Positions 46,974 to 56,531 of a stretch of 64,000 nt of DNA are shown piece by piece. The notes under the pieces are model-generated. The model was not told the DNA's origin. It did not search any database and was given only the letters and a program-made list of their open reading frames with translations. Origin of the DNA: Ciona savignyi (taxonomy: Eukaryota > Chordata > Ascidiacea > Phlebobranchia > Cionidae); contig CH002024.1 in NCBI GenBank assembly GCA_000149265.1, forward strand, positions 331,350-395,349, written 5' to 3'. The translations under genes were made by a program, and so were the position numbers. Position 1 is the first letter of the stretch; each line of letters opens with the position of its first letter.

Positions 46974-47393
46974 CAGGCCCGGTGCTAGGAACCGCGGGGC
47001 CCAATTAGAAATGTGATGGCGGGGCCCCTACTCTTCATAGCAAAATTTATGGGTGTTCATATATCAAAAAATACATACCAGTACATACAAACTACAAAAA
47101 TAGACATTTAATAGGCCCACTTGCTATAAAACAAATAAAAGGTAATGTGAATGCTTATTTACGATATATTGTTTTACTTCCAAACATCGTAACAGGCAGG
47201 CACATAAATTTGACTTAGTTACGATGCATAACAAATTGATATTATGAAAAAGAATATTATTTCACTTTTTATTTTACGTTTCGGTAGTATTTTAAACCTC
47301 GTAATACAGAAAGACGCCAGCTAGCGCGGGGCCCCTTCAAGGTGCGGGGCCCAATTTGATCTAATCGGTCAAATCGGCCTAAAACCGGCCCTG
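46974..47393. mobile_element. hAT-type MITE with perfect 8-bp TSD
   Basis: 420 bp, ends CAGGCCCGGTGCTAGG and AAAACCGGCCCTG, flanked by CATAAAGA on both sides (46966-46973 and 47394-47401). Unit B shows the empty site CATAAACATGC near 53186. GGGGCCC motifs lie near both ends. No transposase. It inserted after the unit duplication. Confidence 0.92.
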
Positions 47394-48499
47394 CATAAAG
47401 ATGCTAAATGAAGTAACTCAAACAGATTGTATTTATATATTAAACAAATTTACACCACCGTAATGTCAATTGTATTAAAATGTATTTATTGGACTTTATA
47501 TACGATATACTTATATGTAATTGTTGTTTTGATTTCTTTTATAAGTCGGTATGCTGCGTTAGAACTTCATTTAGGAAATATATTATCCTAATTTGTAGAG
47601 GTAAATGTGAATAATATTTTTTTTTAAATAAACAATAAAATTGTTAGGAAAAAGGTAAAAATTGCTGTACATATCAGTTTAATGGCACATTGTTATTATG
47701 ATGGATACTAATATTTTAATAGTGTGCTGTTGCCTTGAGAAAAATGTAACATATTTAAAATGTTGATTATAAAGCAATAACAATGTGGTATATATTTTGT
47801 AGTTTTAAATCTGGCAATAAGAAATGCAAACGAGACACAATATATTCTGTAGAGTAATTCGCTATAACGCCACTATTTTTCATCCAATCAAATAAGCCCA
47901 CATACCTGAAATATTTCGCTTAAGGTCAAGGTTCATTGTATGCAATATAATGCCTTCATTTTTATCCAATTAAATAAGTCAACACACCTGAAACCAAAGT
48001 CCGAATAAATAAATAAGCTCACAACACATCCTTGGAACTAAAGTCCGAATGATTATAAATTCCTACAGCCGAATATATAACTAAGCTCATACGCTTAGAA
48101 CTAAAGTTCGAATAACTTCCTATTTAGAGGATGGTCAATGATCCTTTTTATGGTGTGAAGCATTACTGTTGAAAGCATTATCTCTTAGAATTATTATTTT
48201 ATTATCTCTTTAGCCCAAACGCTCGATTTACTATTGTTTGAAGCCTGTGCGTTAGTAACACTGTAATCCTGAATATTGAAGCAGTAATTTTACTGTTGAA
48301 ACCGCAATTTTGAATATTTACCTGTCAACGAGAGAATAGCAGAGAACAATTTAATACTGCAGAACAACCGTTTTACCGTGGCCAGCAGCCAAGAACTGTG
48401 TATACCTTGCCATCGAATATACGTTGTATATTTTACCGTAGTAGCGTGCAATCAAGAATAAAATCAACCTTCCGAGGTGGAGTTCGGATCTGTTGGAAG

Positions 48500-48627
48500 T
48501 CGACTGGGCTGTCGAAAACAGGAAATTAATCGTGACTTCCCTTGCACAAAATCTGGACACATGGCATAACGAATTAATAATAAAAATACACAGCCATGCA
48601 ATTATAAACTCGCGTGGGATTTCCACA
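48500..48627 (-). mobile_element. Truncated LTR of the 46442 family
   Basis: Corresponds to the end of the LTR at 54870-55298. Unit B shows that about 400 bp are deleted here, with the junction at TCGACTGGGC near 48500. Confidence 0.75.
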
Positions 48628-49701
48628 CATCCTACAATTCTTCTGTGACCAAAATATTATCAAGTTTTTAAACTTTAAATTGGATTCCTAATTTGAATAT
48701 AATTTGAATTTTTTGTTATGTTTGTCACAGTATTCTGTTATAATGTAGATTGCTTGGGCAAAGACCTGTTGCTCATGGGTAGGAGAGGTAACGTTATAGC
48801 AGTCAGTAAATGAGAAAAGTCACATAAACACAAAACCACAATTTAAAGGATATATATCTACCATGTATTAAAGCTTGAAATTCATGGCATTGTGCAGTCA
48901 TGTGAGTCGTATTAAACTGAACATCTCTAAGAGAAGTTATAAAGTTTGTTGACACAGCCAATTTCAAACACAGAACCGATTTTACGTATTGACACAGACC
49001 ATCCAACGCATATTAAGCTGTTCCTCCCATTTTATTACGCTGTTAAACGCAGGACAAAATACGTAATTCAACATTTATTACATTTTAATGACCAGAAATG
49101 CCTACAAAGTTATCCATTAACGATTGTATTTTCAGAGGGAATCAATCTATTTGTTAGGAAGTATATTTATAGGATAGTGCAGTGATTATGTCCAACAGGC
49201 ATTTTGTTTCATATGTTCAGCTACAACTGATGAGCTATAAATATGATTTTAAAAACATGCATAAAATAACTTGATATTATTAAAAATACAATTTTAAAAA
49301 AACTTTTATGAATTCTTGTAAATTTTATATCATGGGGGTGTCATATTCTAGATTTTATCCTTGTAAATGGTTAAACGTAATTATTACATGAAAAATCGTC
49401 AGATTACGTCCTATAAGAAAGCATTGAAGTAAATGTTGTGGGGATTAGCTGGTATAATATCTACAGCGACCTACCAACTAACAAGCCGGTACTTGGCTAT
49501 CACAGTCCTAGAAAATAAAACAAGCGACCACTCTCGGACAGGTCTCGTCGTTTACTAAAAAAATAATTCACAGTCGAACAAAGACACCAGATACGAGTCG
49601 GAAAATAGAACAGATACGCAAAGGGTTTAAACACATAACAAACCAAAAAAAAGCAAAAGGGGTTAAATAAAATAAAGAACGCTACAATGCCACTGTATTA
49701 T

Positions 49702-49835
49702 AGGATAGGATACCAATTTTTGTCCGACAGGTTAGTCTAGTGGTTAAGTGCGTCGCCTTTCAGCCGAAGGGTTGCAATCCGAAACTAGTCGCTTACTAGT
49801 CTGTTGTGTCCTTAGGCAAGGCATGGCAATCTATC
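49702..49835 (+). mobile_element. SINE head fragment ahead of the truncated KLHL exon
   Basis: Head GTCCGACAGGTTAGTCTAGTGG with a diverged B-box region. The same insertion is at 56345-56470 upstream of KLHL-3, so it predates the unit duplication. Confidence 0.75.
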
Positions 49836-49887
49836 TTATTTAGGTACGATATTAAGTTATTATGTGAATTAAAATACAATTCGTATT

Positions 49888-50022
49888 ATGTCGATGGAAA
49901 ATATGACACTGTGTATCAGTGGAACAAGTTCTGCCAAAACTTACAACATAGACCATGGATCTGCCCTTCTTCAATTTGCCAACCAATCGCGAATAGATGG
50001 TAATTTTAACGATATCACATAA
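49888..50022 (+). pseudogene. Truncated KLHL exon 1 (BTB start)
   Basis: ATG at 49888, then 44 codons matching the KLHL-3 N-terminus (MSMENMTLCISGTSSAKTYN...), ending in TAA at 50020-50022 where homology stops. It retains three codons that KLHL-3 lost from a GTSSAK-type stretch. It lacks the rest of BTB, BACK and Kelch. A G-to-A change makes a GTAATT donor-like site at 50000. Confidence 0.88.
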
Positions 50023-50055
50023 ATACACTTACTTACTTACACATGCTATTTCAAG

Positions 50056-51006
50056 ATTGATAAAGATTTTGAACTTTTTTTTCCAAAAGTAAAAACTATT
50101 AAACATAATTTTTCTATGCTTGCGGAAAGAATCATTAAACTTGGACACAGATATTCTTTAAATTTTAGTGAAAGTAAGTTGTTCTGTTCTTGGTTGGTGA
50201 TATGAATGTAATTAAATTATTCTAACAATCCTAAATTGTGTTAATTGCTTTTTTAACCGTAGCAGCTAACTTGAAGGCAATAATGGTCCTACAAAAACTG
50301 TTGCCGCCACTAAATACAAAAGTTAAGAAATCAGAAGCATTTGCTGTTATTGTGTTTAAAGGGGTAAGTAGTGTTTTAAACAGTTGTGTAATTTGTATCT
50401 CGGGAGGTGGCGTAATCCACAATAATAAAATTAATACATGGCTAAAGTTAAATAACTCTTGTCCACAGTAAAGTTGCCTTAGCTATAATATTGTCCGTGT
50501 GTTACATATGGTAGAAACCATGTGTTCATTTTTGTACAAATAACTAGATTTATTTCTCTGGGTTGGAGCGAAGTGTGTAAAATGCCTTCACCTCTTTTCC
50601 ATTGGTAAAATGTTATTGCGCAATACTGGTTAAATAAAAGTAAACTAGTTTGTGCTTTATGCAAGGAAAGGCTGAGTAACATGACTTTTTTTAAATTAAG
50701 GCTGGATGTAACCCCAACAAGTTTGCAAAGGAAAAACCTGAAAATCTTCAGCAATCGTTTTTATTGGCGACAGGCAGCCAAACCAACCCCAACGATTTTT
50801 TTCTTATTCTGGACCATACTGCATTGCCAGTTGGGAACAACGTGCTGTCTGCTATGCAAAGATTGTTTGCATCCTTCTGGGTGTTTGGTATCGAGTACTA
50901 TCCTAGGCTGACACCCTTTTACAATTTTTGGGAATCTTTGTTGTTGCAGAAAACCCCTATATGTTCTGTTAGATCATTGATGACCGCTGTTTCTGGAACC
51001 CAATAA
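50056..51006 (+). CDS. Three-exon gene fragment, C-terminal part of an uncharacterised family
   Basis: Exons: 50056-50173 (ends GAA A, donor GTAAGT), 50266-50363 (or from 50263; tandem TAG/CAG acceptors; donor GTAAGT), 50701-51006 (stop TAA). Phases 1 and 0 match, giving about 173 residues. Recognisable parts: FPKVKTIKHNFSMLAERIIK, then a last exon with FFLILDHTALPVGNNVLSAM and FWVFGIEYYPRLTPFYNF. That last pattern (L-x-L-D-x-x-A-L-P-V...V-F-x-x-x-Y...F-Y-x-F) recalls the C-terminal part of a large group of hypothetical proteins common in fish and cnidarians, some labelled SAMD3-like. This is from memory, function unknown. No N-terminal exons lie upstream: the sequence abuts the truncated KLHL exon. 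It is therefore probably a captured gene end or a pseudogene, though three clean exons argue for recent function. Confidence 0.6.
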
Positions 51007-51007
51007 A
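51002..51007 (+). terminator. Polyadenylation-type signal overlapping the stop codon
   Basis: AATAAA overlaps the TAA stop of the three-exon gene. A T-rich stretch follows (CTTTTGTTTTGTTTTTCG). This very compact 3' end fits a short 3' UTR. Confidence 0.45.
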
Positions 51008-51380
51008 ACTTTTGTTTTGTTTTTCGCTATTTTGCTGTCTATTTATTGTGTTATTAAGCGTGCTATTCAGCATTTACTTGTTCTTATTCCACCTTTAATA
51101 AACCAACCAAATTTGTATATATGTTGTGCAGTATCTATTTAACCTCAATTTTAACTCTTTATAAAGAGTAGGTTATTGACTGATTAAAAGAATCGCGGTT
51201 TGACTCGATATTCCAGTCACTCATTTTTAAATATTTACTGTTTAAAAGAGTGAATTTGACTAAAAATTTTAGTCCCATTTATGTCAAAACTTGACTCTAA
51301 TAAAAAAGTCATTTAAGTTGACTCTTAAACGATTGGGAGCTTCGTTGAGTCAAAAAAGAGTCAACATTTTTTAGAGTGTA
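51008..51380. other. Intergenic, GACTC/GAGTC-rich
   Basis: No gene. Five GACTC/GAGTC motifs occur between about 51195 and 51365, in both orientations, which suggests an old degenerate inverted-repeat element. Confidence 0.4.
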
Positions 51381-51688
51381 GGTGAGGTATTTATTAGGTG
51401 TTCACGCAGCGAGCAGGTAAGGTTTGAGAGAGCGGCAAGGCCTACCGAAGAATCTCTCTGATATTACAAAATTATACCCAGTTTATATAAGACTCCAGGA
51501 AACACTCCAGGATACACACGAAGCTTGGAAGGCGTTAAACGGACCTCGCGGGAAACAATTCATCGACTGAGCTGTCGAAAACAGGAAATTAATCGTGACT
51601 TCACATGCACAAATTATGGACACCTGGCATAACGACCTAATTTTTAACATATACAGAAAGACAATTATAAACGTGTGGGATTCCCACA
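51381..51688 (-). mobile_element. LTR fragment of the 46442 family
   Basis: Contains GAGAGAGCGGCAAGGC, CTCTCTGATATTACAAAATT, CAGTTTATATAAGAC and ends GTGGGATTCCCACA. The distal part (CGCTGCTACA end) is missing. Confidence 0.75.
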
Positions 51689-51748
51689 TAGGCAATAACC
51701 ACGCTAAAATGCCTAGCACACAGTATAAGCAGTTAAAATCACATAAAA

Positions 51749-53100
51749 CAAGCATAAACGTATGGGTCCTATAGTTATTAAACCAAACTTATTTTCCATG
51801 TGTAGTTAAAAAAAGAGTAATCATGTTAGATTTACGAACATTTCACCACAAATATTTTAAATTAAAAACTCAAGCGCTGTAGTGAAATGAAGCTAAATTC
51901 CAAAACAACCCGATTTGTTTTTTTTTTATGGCTTCGGGGAATTCCCCTGGGTTTAGTACATAAATTTTGGTTTTTACATATCTGGGTCATGTTATCCAAC
52001 AATTCTTAAAGTTTTCATCCGATTTGACGACTCATTGTTGGAGATGTCGGCGGGCCATGTCATGCCTGTCGCAATCATGATTTGAGGACAAAATCTTATT
52101 TTTTAGATTATTTTACTAGGCACTTTTTTAATTCTTTAAAGTGTTAAATCAGTTGCTAATGCACTTACATTTCACTAAATCTGATTTAAATTAGAGAAGC
52201 CGTTCAAGCGCTTTGTCCGAAAAAGCTATTTGTTTAGAAAAAAAATACGTTTTGATTTTTACGTACTAGGCGAATTCCCCTTGATGTATTACCTAAAATT
52301 TAGATTTTTGCGTTTCGAGACCATGTTGTCTAACAAATGTCAAAGTTTTATCGCGATTTTATTACTCCATTTGGTAGATGTCGGGGCCACAAGCCATGCA
52401 TGTCACGATCATGATTTGAGAACAAAATCTTATTTTTAGGGTATTTCCCTAGGTAATTCTTTAAAGTTTTTTAATTTTTATATCAGTGGCTAATGCACTT
52501 ATACTTCATAATTGAAGTTGGAGTAGCCGTTCAAGCGCTGTGCCCAAAACTGTTAAATTTTTAGAAAAAAATATAGTTCTGGTTTTTGACCTCCCAGGGA
52601 AATTCCCCTAGGTATATAACCCAAAATTTTGGTTTCTATACCACGTTGTCTAACAAATGACAAAGTTGTCTAACAAAATGACATTTCATTGCGATTCCAT
52701 TACCCCTTCCGGTAGATGTTGGAGCCACAAGCCCTGCCTATCACAATCATGATTTAGAAACAAATCTTCATTTTAGGGTATTTTCCTGGATAAATATTTT
52801 GTTTGTTCTAATTGGTAAAGCAGTGGCTAACACACTATTAGTTTACTAAATTTAATCGTAATTGGATTAGCCATTCAAGCGTTATGCCCAAAAATGCTAA
52901 TTTTTTTCTAATAAGTCTTTTTAGAATAAAATTTTAGTTTCTGCATATCTATACCATGGGTTCTAACAAATGACAAAGTTTCGTTGCGATTCCATTACCC
53001 TTTCTGGTAGATGTCGGAGCCACAACCAGTGCCTGTCAAACCTTTGACGAAAAAAAACGAAAAAAACGGACAAAAACAATATGTGTCCCATTTGACCCAT
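51749..53100 (-). mobile_element. Tandem-repeat element, minus copy
   Basis: Reverse of the element in KLHL-2 intron 8: it ends at 53100 with the start motif (reverse of ATGGGTCAAATGGGACACAT) and begins at 51749 within the tail. About four units of roughly 330 bp with palindromes near 51936, 52270 and 52593. It abuts segmental unit B. Confidence 0.8.
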
Positions 53101-53459
53101 AATAACTCAAAACACACTAGACTAAAGTGCACAAAACAATTAAAAATATATTACTACCCACTGCCATTTGTTTACCCATGACATAAACATGCAAAATGAA
53201 GTAACTCAAACAGATTAAATTTATATATTGGGCCTAAATAAATTAGCACCACCGTAAAGTCAATTGTATTAAAATGTAATTATTGGACTTTACATACGAT
53301 GTACTCTTATGAAATTGTTGTTTTTGTTTGCTTTCAGAAGCCGGAAAGCTGCATTAGAACTTCATTTAGGAAATGTATGTAGTGACATTCGCGGCTTGTG
53401 TAATATTTTTTTGCTTATTATATATATAAAGTGATAAAGTGATGTTAAACTTATAAAAG

Positions 53460-53830
53460 CATGCGTTAAATGCGCGCACGGCTGTTCCTCATGTCAATTA
53501 ATTTCCTGTAAACCGGCTATTATCCCCAACGCTTCCTTTATAATCCTTCACACACACATTATGCCATACGTAATGCAAGCTGATGTTTTGTGTATAAAGT
53601 CTTTGCATTAATAATTAAAAAAACGCGTTTTGGAATAAGGACCAAAATAAATCGCCTGCTGGGGCGCGGCTCCGAGCATGTGCAGGCAACCAGTTGAACT
53701 GTATGTGTTTTACCATTTCAGCTTATAAGTTACAATAAAGAAACTGTCAAAACCTTCCGAGACGGAGTCAATCCGGAGTCTAAGTAGTTGGAGAACTCAG
53801 GTCAGATTTATTGCTGGGATAAGCACGCCA
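53460..53830. repeat. LTR-like repeat, relative of 26060-26450
   Basis: Shares GCATGYGTTAAATGC-like and AAAACGCGTTTTGG stretches and the end AACCTTCCGAGAC with 26060-26450. Absent from unit A at this place. Edges are uncertain. Confidence 0.4.
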
Positions 53831-54869
53831 GACAACCACAAAAGATCTTAATTCTCCACATGTATTACCATAATTGGTAGAGGTGAATGTAAATAATATT
53901 TATTTAAAATAATAAAAACAATAAAATTGTTAGGAATCTCAGTTTAATAATGGCACATTTTTATTATGGTGGATAATAATATTTTAATAGTGTGGTGTTG
54001 CTTTGAGAAAAATGTAACATATTTAAAATGTTTATTATAAAGCAATAATGTGGTATATATTTTGTAGTTTATTACCTGGTAAGAAATCTGGCAATAAGAA
54101 ATGCAAACGAGACACAATAGATTCTGTAGAGTAATTCGCTATAACGCCACTATTTTTGATCCATCAAATAAGCCCACATACCTGAAATAATTCGCTTTAG
54201 GTCAAGGTTCATTGTATGCAATATAATGCCTTAATTTTTATCCAATTAAATAAGTCAACACACCTGAAACCAAAGTTCGAATAAATAAATAAGCTAACAA
54301 CACATCCTTGGAACTAAAGTCCGAATGATTAAATTCCTACAGCCGAATAATTAAATAAGCTCATACGCTTAGAACTAAAGTTCGAATAACTTCATATTTG
54401 GAGGATTGTCAATGATCCTTTTTATGGTGTGAAGCATTACTGTTGAAAGCATTATCGCTTAGAATTATTATTTTATTATCTCTTTAGCCCAAACGCTCGA
54501 TTTACTATTGCTTGAAGCATGTGCGTTAGTAACCTTGTAATCCTGAATAATGAAGCAGTAATTTTACTGTTGAAACCGCAATTTTGAATGTTTACCTGTC
54601 AACGAGAGAATAGCAGAGAACAATTTAATACTGCAGAACAACCGTTTTACCGTGGCCAGTAGCCAAGAACTGTGTATACCTTGTCATCGATTGTACGTTG
54701 TATATTCCACCGTGGTAGCGTGTAATCAATAATAAAATCAACCTTCCGAGGAGGAGTTCGGATCTGTTGGAGTCATTTCTCTGTGTCTTAATAGCTAGGG
54801 AACTTTAGGTCACTTGGAGTGCCAAGTCATAGGCCATAGACATTCAAACCCCAAACCAAACCTAAAACC

Positions 54870-55298
54870 TGTAGCAGCGCTCTGACTTAAGACGGGTTTT
54901 TACCTGGGTAAGAGAAGGGGTGAACAGAGGTTAGGTATTTTATTGGTTAATCGCGAGCGTGCAGCCAATGAGACTTAAAAGAGCGCTGTACACAAGGGCA
55001 TAGCTTAAGTAGATAGAAGTTAAGTTGAGAGAGCGGCTAGTCCAAGCGAGGACCAACCAAAATGCTCTCTGATATTACGGAAGTATACACAGTTTATATA
55101 AGAATCAAAACATGAAACACATGTTTGTACACGAAGCTTGAAAGGCGTTAAACAGGCCTCGCGGGAAACAATTCATCGACTGGGCTGTCGAAAACAGGAA
55201 ATTAATCGTAACTTCCCATGCACAAAATCTGGACACATGGCATAACAAATTAATAATAAAAATACACAGCGATGCAAAACTCGTGTGGGATTCCCACA
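54870..55298 (-). mobile_element. Solo LTR of the 46442 family
   Basis: 429 bp, TGTAGCAGCGCTC to GTGGGATTCCCACA, aligned in reverse with 46442-46871. The flanking duplication is imperfect (AACC and CACC). Confidence 0.8.
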
Positions 55299-56344
55299 CA
55301 CCCTACAATTCTTCTGTGACCAAAATATTATCGAGTTTTCAAACTTAAAATTGGATTCATAATTTAAATATAATTTGAATTTTTTGTTATGTTTGTCACA
55401 GTATTATGTTATAATGTAGATTGATTGTGCAAAGACCTGTTAATCATGGGTAGGAGAGGTGAAGTTATTGCAGTCAGTAGATGAAAAAAGTCACATTAAT
55501 GTATTAAAGCGTGGAATTTATGGCATTGTGCACAGTCATGTGAGTCGTATTAAATTGAACATCTCTAAGAGAAGTTATAAAATTTGTTGACACAGCCAAT
55601 TTCAATTGTTGACACAGACCATCCAACGCATATTGAGCTGTTCTTCCCATTTTAGTACGCTGTTAAACGCACGACAAAATACGTAATTCAACATTTATTA
55701 CATTTTATTGACTAGAAACACCTACAAAGTTATCCATTAACGTTTGTATTTTCAAAGGCAATCAATCTATTTATTAGGAAGGATATTTATAGGATAGTGC
55801 AGTGGTTATGTCCAACAGGCATTTTGCTTCATATGTTCAGCTACAAGTTTATTTCAGAACAGGTTAGTTACTGATGAGCTATAAATATGATTTTAAAAAC
55901 ATGCATAAATAACTTGATATTATCAAAAATACAATTTTAAAAAATCTTTTATGAATTCTTGTAAATTTTATAATCATGGGGGTGTCATATTCTAGATTTT
56001 AACCTTGTAAATGGTTAAATGTAATTATCACATGAAAAATTGTCAGATTACCTCGTATAAGAAAGCATTGAAGTAAATGAAATGTTGTGGGGATTAGCTT
56101 GTATATCTACAGCGACCTACCAATAGACAAGCCTGTACTTGGCTATCACAGTCCTAGAAAATAAAACAAGCGACCACTTTCGGACAGGTCTCGTCGTTTA
56201 CTAAAAAAATAATTCACAGTCGAACAAAGTCACCAAATACGAGTCGGAAAATAGAACAGATACGCAAAAGGTTTAAGCACATGACAAACCAAGAAAAGCT
56301 AAAGGGGTTAAATAAAATAAATAACCCTACAATGCCACTGTATT

Positions 56345-56470
56345 ATAGGATAGGATACTAATTATAGTGTCAGGTTGGTCTAGTGGTTAAGTGCGTCGCC
56401 TTTCAGCCGAAGGTTTGCAGGTCCGAAACTGGTAGCTTGCTAGTCTGTTGGGTCCTTAGGCAAGGCAAGG
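56345..56470 (+). mobile_element. SINE head fragment upstream of KLHL-3
   Basis: Carries GTCAGGTTGGTCTAGTGGTT and TTTGCAGGTCCGAAACTGG, A-box and B-box-like. It ends about 60 bp before the KLHL-3 ATG, so it forms part of the proximal 5' flank. Confidence 0.78.
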
Positions 56471-56531
56471 CAATCTATCTTATTTAGGTATGAAATTAAG
56501 TTATTATGTGAATTAAAATACAATTCGTATT

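Larger units (their letters stand above)
46876..50019. repeat. Segmental duplication unit A (mate 53101-56660)
   Basis: Collinear with 53101-56660 over most of its length, apart from mobile-element insertions and one deletion. Unit B leads into the complete KLHL-3. Unit A breaks off inside exon 1, after GATATCACA at 50019. The breakpoint joins KLHL exon 1 to the unrelated sequence that carries the gene fragment at 50056-51006. Confidence 0.85.

Noticed and set aside
49702-49835. tRNA gene
   Set aside because: A- and B-box-like sequences occur here and at 8799, 9255, 28702, 29641, 35293 and 56345, but the tRNA fold is degenerate and the same non-tRNA body follows, so these are tRNA-derived SINEs.
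49888-50173. Spliced BTB/new-gene fusion using the GTAATT at 50000 and the AG at 50055
   Set aside because: Joining 49999 to 50056 gives a TGA as the second codon, and without splicing the TAA at 50020 separates the two parts.
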